Shown here: in pieces, positions 1-8,835 of the stretch
Layout: the number at the start of each line of letters is the position of its first letter
How positions within the stretch are numbered: the stretch's first letter is position 1
Source: Alphaproteobacteria bacterium
GTDB taxonomy: Bacteria > Pseudomonadota > Alphaproteobacteria > Sneathiellales > Sneathiellaceae
Direction of reading: 5' to 3'
DNA: 18,187 nucleotides
Assembly: GCA_006226265.1 (NCBI GenBank)
Contig: SBHH01000087.1
Span: 1 to 18,187, forward strand
The notes under the pieces: generated by a model
Database searches by the model: none
Told to the model about the DNA's origin: nothing
What the model saw: the letters and a program-made list of their open reading frames with translations, nothing else
Translations under genes and position numbers: made by a program

Positions 1-1
1 C

Positions 2-238
2 TCGGAGGGGGAAGAGGCCGTGATCACCGGCGACAGCATGCATCATCCTTGCCAGATTGCCCATCCCGAATGGTCCAGCACTGCCGACAGCGATCAGGAC
101 CAGTCCCGTCGCACGCGGGAGGAATTTTTGAAGAAATACGGCAATTCCGGCACCCTCATCATCGGCACGCATTTCGCGACGCCGACGGCGGGGCATCTGA
201 AACAGGAAGAAAACGGCAGTTACTGGCTGAAGATCTGA
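2..238 (+). CDS. MBL-fold metallohydrolase, C-terminal fragment (5' end outside window)
   Basis: The frame is open from the window edge and ends in TGA at 236-238; about 78 residues of the C-terminus are visible. The stretch GDSMHHPCQ followed by a THFATPTAG block is typical of the end of metallo-beta-lactamase-fold hydrolases of the lactonase/'MBL fold metallohydrolase' group. There the Asp of the GD motif and the His of GTHF act as metal ligands. Between them lies a charged helix (SRRTREEFLKKYG), as usual in this family. The two N-terminal HxHxDH ligands are upstream of the window, so the family is secure but the substrate is not. The ATG at 20-22 is internal and not a start. The gene lies 50 bp upstream of a glutathione S-transferase on the same strand and may be co-transcribed with it. 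Confidence 0.82.
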   Translation, partial: SEGEEAVITGDSMHHPCQIAHPEWSSTADSDQDQSRRTREEFLKKYGNSGTLIIGTHFATPTAGHLKQEENGSYWLKI

Positions 239-288
239 ACGGGCCGAATGAAACCGGGCGCACCACCGAAACGACAGGAAAAAACGAA

Positions 289-921
289 ATGAAACTCTAT
301 GATTTCCCGATGGCGCCAAGCCCGCGCCGCGTCAATGTCTTCCTCGCGGAAAAAGGCATCGAGATCGAAAAAGTCGAGGTCGACCTCCGTCAGGCGGAGC
401 AGATGAGCGAGGCCTTCAAGCTGATCAATCCGCATTGCACCGTGCCGGTACTGGAGCTGGACGACGGGACCTATATTTCCTCGATCGATGCGATCAACCG
501 GTATCTTGAGGAAATCTATCCCGAGCCGCCACTGTTCGGCACCAATGCGAAGGAGCGCGCCCTTATCAACGACTGGTGCCATTATATCAATGTGAACGGC
601 TTCATGGCGGTGGCGGAGGCGCTTCGGAATTCCGCCTCCCGCATGAAGGACCGGGCAATCACGGGGCCGCATAATTTCGCGCAAATCCCGGAGCTTGCCG
701 CGCGCGGGCGCGAACGCGTCGGCTATTTCTTTGAAGACCTCAATGCGCAGCTTGCGAAAACGAAATATGTCGCGGGCGATGCCTATTCGGTCGCCGATGT
801 GGGGGCGATGGTCGTTGTCGATTTTGCGACCGGCATGGCGAAGATCGAGCTTCCCGAAAGCCTCACCAATCTCAAACGCTGGTACATGGAAGTTTCTGCC
901 CGGCCAAGCGCCTCGGCCTGA
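289..921 (+). CDS. Glutathione S-transferase family protein
   Basis: This 210-residue protein has the cytosolic GST layout. An N-terminal thioredoxin-like domain (about residues 1-80) begins MKLYDFPMAPSPRRVNVFLAEKG and contains the cis-Pro motif TVPVLELDDG. An all-helical domain follows (about 90-205) with the N-capping region VADVGAMV. The family conjugates or reduces electrophiles with glutathione in the cytoplasm. The start at 289 fits the family length and has AGGAA at 275-279 as ribosome-binding site; the frame is open further upstream, but that part overlaps the preceding gene and is not GST-like. Where most GSTs have Glu-Ser for the gamma-glutamyl group of glutathione, this protein reads YISSIDAINRYL, so glutathione binding may be altered. 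It ends 21 bp before the convergent methyltransferase gene. Confidence 0.9.
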   Translation: MKLYDFPMAPSPRRVNVFLAEKGIEIEKVEVDLRQAEQMSEAFKLINPHCTVPVLELDDGTYISSIDAINRYLEEIYPEPPLFGTNAKERALINDWCHYINVNGFMAVAEALRNSASRMKDRAITGPHNFAQIPELAARGRERVGYFFEDLNAQLAKTKYVAGDAYSVADVGAMVVVDFATGMAKIELPESLTNLKRWYMEVSARPSASA

Positions 922-942
922 CAGCCAAAGGATTGAAAAGGG

Positions 943-1998
943 TCAGCCCCGGCGGCGGCGTCCGCCCCGGCGGCCCTTTCCACCCTCCGTATCGTCGCCT
1001 TTGGGCGCAGCGCCATGACCGTGGCCCGCGCCTTCCGGCAGGGCGATTTTCCAGACCGGGCCGAAGCGGGCCTCGATCGCCGCAAGATCGAGGGAAGGTT
1101 TCGGCTGATAGTCTTCCAGCGCCTTCGCCATGGCGGCAAGATGCGCATGGCTGGTACCACAGCAACCGCCAATGATGCGCGCGCCCGCATCGGCGGCAAG
1201 CCGCGCATAATCGGTCATCACTTCCAATGTGCCGCTATAGGTCAGCTCCCCGTCCTTAAATTCCGGAATGCCGCAGTTGGCTTTGGAGACAATGATGTCG
1301 CCCTCGCTTGCCGTTGATTTGAGGCCGAGCAGGGTATCCAGCATCTCGCCTGCGCCAACGCCGCAGTTTGCGCCCCAGCCAAGCGGACGGGGGGTCAGTT
1401 CGTGGCAATAATCGGTGAAGTCGCCGGGCTTGATGCCCATCATGGTGCGCCGGTTGGTATCGAACGACATGGTGCAGACATAGGGATGGCCCGTTTCGGC
1501 GGCGGCTTCGGCGGCGGCGCTCACTTCCTCGGTCGAGGACATGGTCTCGATCCAGAGGACATCCACGCCGCCCTCAATGAGGGCGTCGGCCTGCGCGCGA
1601 AAGGCGGCCTTCGCGGCCTCCGGCGTCAGTGATCCCATCGGTTCCATCAACTCGCCCGTTGGCCCCATGGAGCCTGCGACGACGACCGGGCGTGCCACCC
1701 GGTCGGCTTCCTCGCGGGCAATGCGCGCCGCCGCAACATTCAAGGCATGAACGTCGTTCTCCGCCTTGTGCAGCATCAGGCGATAGCGGTTGCCGCCAAA
1801 ACTGTTGGTGAGGATGATGTCGGAGCCTGCCTCGACAAAGCCGCGATGGAGCGCGTGGATTTTCTCGGGCGCATCGCGGTTCCAAAGTTCCGGCGCATCG
1901 CCCGATTGAAGTCCGGCGGCAAAAAGGTTCGTTCCCACCGCGCCATCGGCCAGCAGAAAGGGTTTCGCATTCAGAAGCTGTTGCAGTTTGTTCGTCAT
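943..1998 (-). CDS. bmt: Betaine-homocysteine S-methyltransferase family protein
   Basis: This 351-residue TIM-barrel enzyme transfers a methyl group, probably from betaine, to homocysteine to make methionine. The N-terminus FLLADGAVGTNL, the TNSFGGNRYRL block at about 64-74 and the zinc-binding cysteines are all present: Cys212 in GANCGVG and Cys279-Cys280 in GGCCG. There is no cobalamin or folate domain as in MetH, so it is a stand-alone methyltransferase. The last 25 residues form a His/Gly stretch and then a basic tail (GRRGGRRRRG) outside the catalytic domain. The start ATG at 1998 is preceded by a modest GAGG. The donor (betaine rather than S-methylmethionine or another) is inferred from overall resemblance. 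It lies downstream of a DUF4389 gene on the same strand and converges on the GST. Confidence 0.9.
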   Translation of the reverse strand: MTNKLQQLLNAKPFLLADGAVGTNLFAAGLQSGDAPELWNRDAPEKIHALHRGFVEAGSDIILTNSFGGNRYRLMLHKAENDVHALNVAAARIAREEADRVARPVVVAGSMGPTGELMEPMGSLTPEAAKAAFRAQADALIEGGVDVLWIETMSSTEEVSAAAEAAAETGHPYVCTMSFDTNRRTMMGIKPGDFTDYCHELTPRPLGWGANCGVGAGEMLDTLLGLKSTASEGDIIVSKANCGIPEFKDGELTYSGTLEVMTDYARLAADAGARIIGGCCGTSHAHLAAMAKALEDYQPKPSLDLAAIEARFGPVWKIALPEGAGHGHGAAPKGDDTEGGKGRRGGRRRRG

Positions 1999-2086
1999 GG
2001 GGCGGGCCTCGTCTTCAGGTTCAATTCGGCCCTACATGACACAGCGGGCGCGGCGCGGCAATGCAAAAGCGATGGAAAGCCTCCGC

Positions 2087-2515
2087 TTACGCCGTTGACG
2101 CAGACCCGCCATCATCCTCGGGCTTTTTCGTCGGCCGACGGGTGCGCGGCTTTTTTGGCGTCGGATCCTCGGCGATGATGATTACTTCTTCCTTCTCCTC
2201 TTCCTGCGGAGGAGAGGCGGGTGGTGGGGTTTTCTGGTCTGGCCAGGGGCCGACCGGGAAGGGGCGTACATCGCTTTCAAAGGAGAGAAACGCGACAAGC
2301 TCCCGGTTGTAATCGGCAAGGCTGCCGCCGAAAAGCTGAAGCTGAGGGAATGGAGTGCCGGTAAAGAGCGTCTTTAAAAACTGCAGGACAGAGATGACCA
2401 GCAGGACCAGGCTCGCGACCCGATAGGCGATGCCATAGAGGATCAGGTAGACAAGCCGGATCCAGGTTGAACTGGATGTCACATGCTCTTTCACATCGGG
2501 GGTTTCGTCACTCAT
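2087..2515 (-). CDS. DUF4389 domain-containing membrane protein
   Basis: This 142-residue protein has one strong hydrophobic segment (about residues 21-50, LVYLILYGIAYRVASLVLLV and onward). It is followed by the conserved DUF4389 block: LQFLKTLFTGTPFPQL, then ADYNRELVAFLSFESDVRPFP and the WP pair. The C-terminal 50 residues are low complexity, first Pro/Glu-rich and then Lys/Arg-rich. The function of DUF4389 proteins is not known to me. The start at 2515 is fixed by a strong AAGGAGG at 2524-2530. An in-frame ATG at 2629 would add 38 non-family residues and overlap the next gene's stop, so it is rejected. The gene sits between the aminotransferase and methyltransferase genes on the same strand. 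Confidence 0.85.
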   Translation of the reverse strand: MSDETPDVKEHVTSSSTWIRLVYLILYGIAYRVASLVLLVISVLQFLKTLFTGTPFPQLQLFGGSLADYNRELVAFLSFESDVRPFPVGPWPDQKTPPPASPPQEEEKEEVIIIAEDPTPKKPRTRRPTKKPEDDGGSASTA

Positions 2516-2523
2516 TGCCTGCG

Positions 2524-2530
2524 CCTCCTT
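2524..2530 (-). promoter_or_regulatory. Strong Shine-Dalgarno deciding the DUF4389 start
   Basis: The minus strand reads AAGGAGG, eight bases before the ATG at 2515. This settles the start over the longer open frame beginning at 2629. Confidence 0.8.
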
Positions 2531-2628
2531 ATATCTTGCCCATCGGGGGCAGGGGGATACCCCGCCCGTCCCCAATGTTAGATATACCTTGTATGTCCGG
2601 CATTCAAGGGAGGCGCCGGAAGGGGGCA

Positions 2629-3819
2629 TCAGGCTTTGAGGCGCCCCGCGATCAACTCAATCGCGGCCTCGACCCCGCCCTTGCCATGGGGAATGCCAAG
2701 GGCCTTGAAGGCCGTCTCCATCACGCCGAGGGTGCCGAGCAGCATCGGCGCATTGATATGGCCCATATGGGCGATGCGGATGGCCTTGCCCGACAGCGCG
2801 GAAATCCCGACACCGATGATGGCGCCGCATTGTTCCTCGCAAAAGGCATGAAAGGCGGGCAGAACGCTTTCATCATGGACGCGGACGGTGGTCACGGAAT
2901 TGGCCCGCTCTGCCTCTTTTTCGATGTTGAACTCGAAAATGCCGCCCTCGGCCCATCGGGTGACGGCGGCGCGGGTCGCATCGGCCAGAATCTGGTGGCG
3001 GGTGACGATTGCGTCGAGGCCTTCCGCCTTGATCAGTTCGAACGCCTTTTCAAGACCATAGAGCAGATGCACGGGGGGCGTGCCGGAATATTTCTGGTAA
3101 TGCTCTGATCCGAGGCGCGCGGTCCAGTCCCAATAGGCGGTCCGGAGGTTAGCGGCTTCATGCCGTGCCATGGCCTTCTTGCTGGCGATGGTGAAGCTCA
3201 AACCCGGGGACATCATCAGGCCCTTCTGGCAGGCGGCGACCGTGACATCGACGCCCCAGTCGTCCATCCGGTAGGGCATGGTGCCGAGGGAGGCAATGGT
3301 ATCCACCATCAGGAGGGCATCATGCCCCGCATTGTCGATGGCGCGGCGGATTGCCGGAATATCGTTTTGCACGCTGGTCGCGGTATCGATCTGCACGACC
3401 AACACGGCCTTGATATCCCCGCTTGTGTCGGCGCGAAGCCGTTCCTCGACCTTCGCCGGATCAACGGCAGCGCGCCAGCTTCCCGGCAGCACCTCGACAT
3501 CGACGCCCAAGGTGGCGCCGCTCTGGCCCCAGCCGACCGCGAAGGACCCGCTTTCAAGCACCAGAACTTTGTCATCGCGGCAAAGAACATTGCTGATCGC
3601 CGCTTCCCAGGCGCCATGGCCGTTGGCGATAAAGATGAAGGGCGTGCCGGTTTTCGTGCCTGCGATTAATTTCAGATCGCGCATCAGGCCATCGGTGATG
3701 GTCACCAGATCGCCCTGGCGGATATCGATCGCGGGGCGCTGCATGGCGGCAAGGACGGCGTCGGGGACAGTGGTCGGGCCAGGAATGCTCAGGAATTGGC
3801 GGCCGTTTTTTACGCTCAT
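2629..3819 (-). CDS. PLP-dependent aminotransferase, serine/alanine-glyoxylate class
   Basis: This 396-residue fold-type I class V aminotransferase probably moves an amino group from serine or alanine to glyoxylate, in the cytoplasm. The PLP-binding Lys is K199 in ACQKGLMMSPG and the cofactor-pyridine Asp is D173 in MVDTIASLG. The phosphate-loop region IANGHGAWE is at 64-72 and SGTPPVHLLYGL lies in the second half. The closing HMGHINAPMLLGTLG block is typical of serine-glyoxylate aminotransferases. The length matches the family. Only a weak GGGA precedes the ATG at 3819. In serine-cycle methylotrophs this enzyme feeds one-carbon assimilation, but no other serine-cycle gene is in the window, so photorespiration-like glyoxylate detoxification or amino-acid turnover is equally possible. 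Confidence 0.88.
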   Translation of the reverse strand: MSVKNGRQFLSIPGPTTVPDAVLAAMQRPAIDIRQGDLVTITDGLMRDLKLIAGTKTGTPFIFIANGHGAWEAAISNVLCRDDKVLVLESGSFAVGWGQSGATLGVDVEVLPGSWRAAVDPAKVEERLRADTSGDIKAVLVVQIDTATSVQNDIPAIRRAIDNAGHDALLMVDTIASLGTMPYRMDDWGVDVTVAACQKGLMMSPGLSFTIASKKAMARHEAANLRTAYWDWTARLGSEHYQKYSGTPPVHLLYGLEKAFELIKAEGLDAIVTRHQILADATRAAVTRWAEGGIFEFNIEKEAERANSVTTVRVHDESVLPAFHAFCEEQCGAIIGVGISALSGKAIRIAHMGHINAPMLLGTLGVMETAFKALGIPHGKGGVEAAIELIAGRLKA

Positions 3820-3906
3820 GGATGGATGTTCCCTGGATGGAAGATAGTCAAGGAAGGATTGAGTTTAGTTTTATTTCTGCTGACTGCAATGCGAAAGCGG
3901 CAGGAA

Positions 3907-5163
3907 TTATTCGTCGTCATCGGTCTTTTCCTTGCTGAGCGAGACCTGCACGGTGCTATAAAGCTGCTTGCTGGAGGTGCCGAGGCTGCCAAGCGGCAAA
4001 AAGTCTGCCTTCTGGCGACCGGACGGACGCTGGATAATCCGGAGGATTGTGAACAGTGTGAGAAGGGCAGAACAGGTGGTGATGTAATAGAACAGCCCGT
4101 TCGGGCCGACAATACCCATCACTTGCGAGGCGAGAATTGGTCCGAGGCTTGCGCCGCTGCCATAGGCGAGCAACAGCCCGGCGGAAACCTGCACCAGCCG
4201 GTCCTGATCGGCGAGGTCGTTCACCTGGGCCGCTGACATTGGATAAACCGTATAGCAGAAACCGCCATAGACCATGCAGACAAGGATCAGGGTCGTAATA
4301 TGCGACTTGTCCGCCGCCCAGACGATGGCAAGGCTGCAGATGCCGGTCGCGATGGCTGCGAAAATGAGGATTGTGCGGCGGTCGAAATGATCCGACAGCC
4401 GGCCTACGGGAAACTGCAGCAGCATGCCGCCGATTAGGATGCTCGCCATGAAGGTCGAAATCTGGCTTAAGCTAAGGCCGATGGAGGCGCCAAAAATCGG
4501 TCCCATGGAATTGAGCGCGGAATTGGTAAGCCCGGCAATGAGGGTGCCGAGCACGCCAACCGGGGAAATGCCGATAAGGCTTCGAAATTTCATTCGCTCC
4601 GGCACCGAGGGTTTGGGCGCCGTTGCGCGGGTCAGCAAAATCGGCACCAGCGCGATCGAGAAGATGATCGAGGCGATGGAGAAAAGCTGGAAACTGGCCG
4701 GGTTGGCGACGGTGATCATGAACTGGCCGCAACCGGCACCCAGATAGTTCGTCGTCATGTAAAGCGACAGCACTTGCCCGCGATTGGCATTGGTTGAGCG
4801 TTCATTGATCCAGCTTTCGACGATCATCACCATGCCCGCCATGCAGAAACCGGCGATGGCGCGAAGGCAGAACCAGGTGACGGGGTGGATGATCAGCACA
4901 TGGGCAAGGACGGCGACCGACATGACCGAGGCGAAAGCCGCGAAGGATCGAATATGGCCTGCGCTTGCCACCACCCGGACGGCATAAAGCGCGCCGAGGA
5001 GCATGCCGATGAAGAAGCCCGCCATGATAACACCGGTGATCTCGGTCGAGAAACCTTCCAGCTTGCTGCGAAGGCCGAGCAGGGTGCCGAACATCGCATT
5101 GGCGACCATCAGGAGGCCATAGCTCAACAGGAGCGAGAAAACGGATTTGATGGCGGTCCACAT
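3907..5163 (-). CDS. MFS transporter, YcaD-like
   Basis: This 418-residue protein has about 12 membrane segments of the major facilitator superfamily. The block MVMIVESWINERSTNANRGQVLSLY at about 110-135 is characteristic of the YcaD-like group, and motif A of the second half appears as GRLSDHFDRR. The roughly 40-residue C-terminal tail is hydrophilic and ends in an acidic TDDDE. The substrate is unknown. The start at 5163 is chosen because family homology begins there; the frame is open further upstream, but that extension reads as non-homologous Arg/His-rich sequence overlapping the neighbouring gene. The ATG lies two bases after the stop of the upstream transporter (TGATCATG) and has no Shine-Dalgarno, so translation is probably coupled by reinitiation. 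Confidence 0.88.
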   Translation of the reverse strand: MWTAIKSVFSLLLSYGLLMVANAMFGTLLGLRSKLEGFSTEITGVIMAGFFIGMLLGALYAVRVVASAGHIRSFAAFASVMSVAVLAHVLIIHPVTWFCLRAIAGFCMAGMVMIVESWINERSTNANRGQVLSLYMTTNYLGAGCGQFMITVANPASFQLFSIASIIFSIALVPILLTRATAPKPSVPERMKFRSLIGISPVGVLGTLIAGLTNSALNSMGPIFGASIGLSLSQISTFMASILIGGMLLQFPVGRLSDHFDRRTILIFAAIATGICSLAIVWAADKSHITTLILVCMVYGGFCYTVYPMSAAQVNDLADQDRLVQVSAGLLLAYGSGASLGPILASQVMGIVGPNGLFYYITTCSALLTLFTILRIIQRPSGRQKADFLPLGSLGTSSKQLYSTVQVSLSKEKTDDDE

Positions 5164-5165
5164 GA

Positions 5166-6392
5166 TCAGGCGTGCTGCTGTTCGGGACCGGTGCGCCGCA
5201 ACGTCCAGAACATGCAGAGAAGCGAGATCGCACCGAGCACAGCGAAAGCGGCGACGAGCGGCAGGACCGTGCCGTTGAACATCTGCGCAATCAGGGTGCC
5301 GAGCCCCATCGAGACGAAGGTGGTGATCGAGCCGACAACCGCCGCCGCGACCCCGGCGATATGACCGAGCGGCTCCATCGCCATGGCGTTGCAATTGCCG
5401 AACAGAATGCCGAGGCAGAAGAAGGAAATCATCAGATAGCCAACCATGACGGGAAGCGGCGGCGGTCCGTCAAGCGCCAGGGTGTAAACAAGGAACCCTG
5501 CCGAAAGGACGGTCAGGGTAGTAAGCGCATAATAGGCCAGCCGTCGCATGCCAAGTCGCATGACCAGCCGGGCATTGACGAAGGAAGCCATGCCAATGGC
5601 AATCGCCAGAAGTCCGAAATAGACGGCGAACAGGTCGCCAACCCCGTAAATATCCTGAAAGATCTGCTGCGACATCGTCAGATATCCCAAAAAGGCGCTG
5701 AATACGAAGCCGCCCACCATGGTGAAGCCGAAGGCGATCCGGTTCATGAAAACCTCCCGGATGGCGCGCGCCGTCCGCCCAAGCGACAGTTTCGTGCGTT
5801 TCTCCGGTACAAGCGTTTCCTCATGCCGGAGTGCGAACCATATCAGCGCCGCGAGGCCGAGGCCAAATAAAACGGCAAAAATCATGTGCCAGTTGCCGAT
5901 AAAGAGGATCGACTGGCCGAGCGCGGGCGCAAGGATCGGCACAAGAATGAAAACCGTCATGACGAGGGAGACGAAGCGCGCCATCGCCCGTCCTTCATAC
6001 TGATCGCGGATGAGGGCGAGGGTGACGATGCGCGGGCCTGCGACGCCTAAACCTTGTAGGAAACGGCCAAACAGCATCATCTCGAAATTCACGGCGAAGA
6101 TGGAGGTCAGGCAGCCGATAAGAAACAGGCCAAAGCCGAAATAGATGGCGGGTTTGCGGCCCGTGCTGTCGGACACTGGCCCATAGAGCATCTGTCCGAT
6201 GGCCATACCGAAAAACAGGAACGTGACGATATATTGCCGTTCGTTCGCGCCTCCGGCCTTCAAATCTCCCGCAATATCGGCGAGTGCTGGCAGCATGACA
6301 TCAATCGAAAGCGCGACCATCGAAATCATCAGAGCGAGCAGGCTGACCTGTTCTACAAATCCGAGTTTTGCGGAATAACGAGGGGCGGACAA
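5166..6392 (-). CDS. MFS multidrug efflux transporter, Bcr/CflA-like
   Basis: This 12-helix major facilitator shows the drug:H+ antiporter signatures: SIDVMLPALADIA in helix 1, motif A as GPVSDSTGRKP, RFLQGLGVAG in helix 4, and a motif-C-like VPILAPALGQS in helix 5. This is the Bcr/CflA group that exports small drugs or metabolites. I place the start at a TTG at 6392: GGAG lies six bases before it, and the resulting 408 residues fit the family and begin just before the conserved KLGFVEQVSLLALM. The same frame is open to an ATG at 6470 and a GTG at 6491, giving up to 441 residues, but neither has a convincing ribosome-binding site and the added residues are not family-like. It is coupled to the YcaD-like transporter downstream. 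Confidence 0.87.
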   Translation of the reverse strand: MSAPRYSAKLGFVEQVSLLALMISMVALSIDVMLPALADIAGDLKAGGANERQYIVTFLFFGMAIGQMLYGPVSDSTGRKPAIYFGFGLFLIGCLTSIFAVNFEMMLFGRFLQGLGVAGPRIVTLALIRDQYEGRAMARFVSLVMTVFILVPILAPALGQSILFIGNWHMIFAVLFGLGLAALIWFALRHEETLVPEKRTKLSLGRTARAIREVFMNRIAFGFTMVGGFVFSAFLGYLTMSQQIFQDIYGVGDLFAVYFGLLAIAIGMASFVNARLVMRLGMRRLAYYALTTLTVLSAGFLVYTLALDGPPPLPVMVGYLMISFFCLGILFGNCNAMAMEPLGHIAGVAAAVVGSITTFVSMGLGTLIAQMFNGTVLPLVAAFAVLGAISLLCMFWTLRRTGPEQQHA

Positions 6393-6593
6393 GTTTCGCT
6401 CCGTTTGTGACAGATAAAATGGCTTTAAGGCCTCGGCGAACCGAACGGGGAGCGCAATCGAGTCCGCCATCCGGATCGGGAATTGCCCCACTATAAAGAA
6501 AAAATTGCCGCGGGAAACAGATTGTTTTTGCTCAAACAGATTTTTGATTCCGGCAGGGAATACGCAAACTCTGCGGCCCCGATCTTTTCACAT

Positions 6594-6621
6594 TTGCTTG
6601 GCGCGCGGACTGGGGTAAGCT
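6594..6621 (+). promoter_or_regulatory. Candidate sigma70-type promoter for the MFS/SDR operon
   Basis: TTGCTT at 6594-6599 and TAAGCT at 6616-6621 are separated by 16 bases and lie about 60 bases before the MFS start at 6680. The surrounding 287-bp region separates two divergent transporters and must carry promoters in both directions; I see no clear operator or riboswitch in it. This assignment is by eye only. Confidence 0.35.
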
Positions 6622-6679
6622 GGACGGCGGGAGATATAAAGGCAAGTCAGCATAACAAGAATAAAGGGGGAGGCCTTTT

Positions 6680-8044
6680 ATGACTTCGTCGATTGATACG
6701 CCGTTAAGCGGGCTTGATGCACGCTTGGCCCGGTTGCCGTTTTTCTACGGCTGGGCGGTTGTGGCCATTGTCTTTATCACCATGGGGATCGGCGTCAACG
6801 TGCGGACCTCCTTCTCGCTGCTGTTCCCGGCGATCCTGAAGGAATATGGCTGGGACCGCGCGACAACAGCAGCGGCCTTCTCCGTCGGCTTCTCGGTTGC
6901 CGCGATCCTCTCTCCGGTGCTGGGCAGATTGCTGCAGACGGTTGCGCCGCGCTTTCTGCTCTCGCTCTCCGCGATCACGGTGAGCCTTGGTTTCATCCTT
7001 TCGACTTACGCGACGATGCCCTGGCATTTCTACCTCACCCTTGGCGTCCTGATGGTTGGAACCGGCATTACGCTTACCTATGTCGGGCAGTCGATGTTCC
7101 TGCCGAACTGGTTTCATCGCCGCCGGGGACTTGCGGTCGGGCTTGCCTTTTCCGGCGTCGGGATCGGCTCGATCATCCTGATGCCGCTCATCCAGGACAC
7201 GATTACGGATCAGGGCTGGCGCAGCGCCTGCTGGCTGATGGCGGGACTGTTACTGATTGTTGTTTTGCCGCTCAACTTCTTTTTGCAGCGAAAGGAGCCC
7301 GCCGATATTGGGCTTTACCCCGATGGCGATGCGGCGCCCGACAAGGTGCAGACGGCGGCGCAGATGGCGGCCGCCGACCCGGTTGTCGATGCCGTCTGGA
7401 CCAGTACCGACTGGACCCTGAAGAAGGCGATGAAAACCGCCCCTTTCTGGTGGCTGTCGCTTGCCTGCTCGACGGCGCTTTATATCTGGTACGCGGTGCA
7501 GGTGCATCAGACCAAATATCTGATCGAGATCGGCTTTTCCGATATTGCCGCGGCTTCCGCCCTGGGTCTTGTCGGCTTTGCCGGTGTGATCGGACAGATT
7601 TATCTGGGCGGCCTGTCCGACAGGATCGGCCGGGAATGGGTCTGGACCATTTCTAGTTTCGGCTTTCTCTTAAGCTGTATCCTGCTTCTGGTGATGGAAT
7701 ATATTCCGAGCACCTTGATGATGTATGCCATGGTGATCCTTCAGGGCGGGTTCGGCTATGGACTGGCCACCGTTTTTGGCGCCATGCCGGCCGATCTTTA
7801 TCAGGGGCGGGGCTATCCGGTGATTTTCGGCGTCGTTAGTACCATGGCGCTGGTTGGCGGCGCGGTCGGCCCCTGGATTACCGGTCTTCTCTACGATGCG
7901 AACGGGAATTACCATGCCGCCTTCTATCTGCTGATCGCCCTTTCGCTCCTCTCGATCCTGTCGGTCTGGATGGCGGCGCCCCGAAAGCGCCGCCTCGTTG
8001 CGGGTCAGGCAAGGAAGCGTGCGCTTCGGGCGCAGACAATGTGA
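6680..8044 (+). CDS. MFS transporter, oxalate/formate antiporter- or MCT-like
   Basis: This 454-residue protein has 12 predicted helices. It has [17 protein letters not shown] in helix 1 and [24 protein letters not shown], typical of the OFA/monocarboxylate branch of the major facilitators. Motif A in the second half reads [11 protein letters not shown] hydrophilic central loop (about 212-250) joins the two halves. This branch moves small carboxylates, but the substrate here cannot be read from sequence. The start has a strong AAGGGGGAGG at 6664-6673. The stop overlaps a possible GTG at 8041, and the dehydrogenase follows after 26 bases, so the two are very likely one operon; the transported compound may be the dehydrogenase's substrate or product. 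Confidence 0.88.
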   Translation: MTSSIDTPLSGLDARLARLPFFYGWAVVAIVFITMGIGVNVRTSFSLLFPAILKEYGWDRATTAAAFSVGFSVAAILSPVLGRLLQTVAPRFLLSLSAITVSLGFILSTYATMPWHFYLTLGVLMVGTGITLTYVGQSMFLPNWFHRRRGLAVGLAFSGVGIGSIILMPLIQDTITDQGWRSACWLMAGLLLIVVLPLNFFLQRKEPADIGLYPDGDAAPDKVQTAAQMAAADPVVDAVWTSTDWTLKKAMKTAPFWWLSLACSTALYIWYAVQVHQTKYLIEIGFSDIAAASALGLVGFAGVIGQIYLGGLSDRIGREWVWTISSFGFLLSCILLLVMEYIPSTLMMYAMVILQGGFGYGLATVFGAMPADLYQGRGYPVIFGVVSTMALVGGAVGPWITGLLYDANGNYHAAFYLLIALSLLSILSVWMAAPRKRRLVAGQARKRALRAQTM

Positions 8045-8070
8045 AATCTGAGACAAAAACGGAAAGAAGA

Positions 8071-8829
8071 ATGACGATAAAGAGCAAGACAGCCGTTGTA
8101 ACCGGTGCGGGCGCCGGGATCGGCCGGGCTGTGGCCCTTACCCTTCTTGGCGCGGGATATCAGGTTGCCCTTGCGGGCCGGAACCGGAAGACGCTTCAGG
8201 AAACGCTGGACTTATCGGGCGACAAGGCGTCTTCGGCCCGCGTGGTGCCAACCGATGTTACCGATCCGGCGGCGGTGGAGAATCTGTTCAGCGTCGTGAA
8301 AGCGGAATTCGGGCGTCTCGATCTCCTCTTCAACAATGCAGGCATCGGCGCGCCGCCCGTCACCCCGGACGAGCTTGACATCTCGACCTGGCAGAATGTC
8401 GTGAATACCAATTTGAACGGCTCCTTCTATTGTGCGCGAGCGGCCTTTGCCATGATGCGGGCGCAGGACCCCATGGGCGGGCGGATCATCAATAACGGCT
8501 CCATCTCCGCCCATGTGCCGCGCCCCTACAGCATCGCCTATACCTCAACCAAGCATGCCATCACGGGCTTGACGCGGAGCCTTTCACTCGACGGGCGGCC
8601 CTTCGATATCGCCTGCGGCCAGATCGATATCGGCAATGCGGCAACGCCGATGACCTCGGTCATGCAGAAGGGCGTACCGCAGGCCAATCTCACGATGGCG
8701 CCGGAGCCCACCATGGATGTCGAAAATGTCGCCTCTGCCGTTCTCTATATGGACAGCCTCAGCCTTGACGCGAATGTGCAGTTCATGACCATCATGGCGA
8801 CGAAAATGCCCTATATAGGCAGGGGGTAG
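8071..8829 (+). CDS. Short-chain dehydrogenase/reductase (SDR family)
   Basis: This 252-residue classical SDR is an NAD(P)-dependent oxidoreductase of cytoplasmic small molecules. The Rossmann glycine motif TGAGAGIG is at about 10-17, NNAGIGAP follows strand 4, and the catalytic Ser-Tyr-Lys is present: Ser in NNGSIS, then YTSTK. After strand beta-2 there is GRNRKT, an Arg pair suggesting NADP(H), which is an inference. The start at 8071 follows GGAAAGAAGA. A GTG at 8041 overlapping the transporter stop would add ten non-conserved residues and is the alternative. It is downstream of and probably co-transcribed with the MFS gene. Confidence 0.9.
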   Translation: MTIKSKTAVVTGAGAGIGRAVALTLLGAGYQVALAGRNRKTLQETLDLSGDKASSARVVPTDVTDPAAVENLFSVVKAEFGRLDLLFNNAGIGAPPVTPDELDISTWQNVVNTNLNGSFYCARAAFAMMRAQDPMGGRIINNGSISAHVPRPYSIAYTSTKHAITGLTRSLSLDGRPFDIACGQIDIGNAATPMTSVMQKGVPQANLTMAPEPTMDVENVASAVLYMDSLSLDANVQFMTIMATKMPYIGRG

Positions 8830-8835
8830 CAGGTC

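Noticed and set aside
2516..2629. Longer start for the DUF4389 protein
   Set aside because: The strong Shine-Dalgarno at 2524-2530 lies inside this extension and serves the ATG at 2515.
2629..3819. Serine-cycle (methylotrophy) gene cluster
   Set aside because: Only the aminotransferase is present. No hydroxypyruvate reductase, malyl-CoA lyase or methanol dehydrogenase gene is in the window.
5164..5394. N-terminal extension of the YcaD-like transporter
   Set aside because: The added 77 residues are Arg/His-rich, not membrane-like, and lie inside the Bcr/CflA gene in another frame. Family homology starts at 5163.
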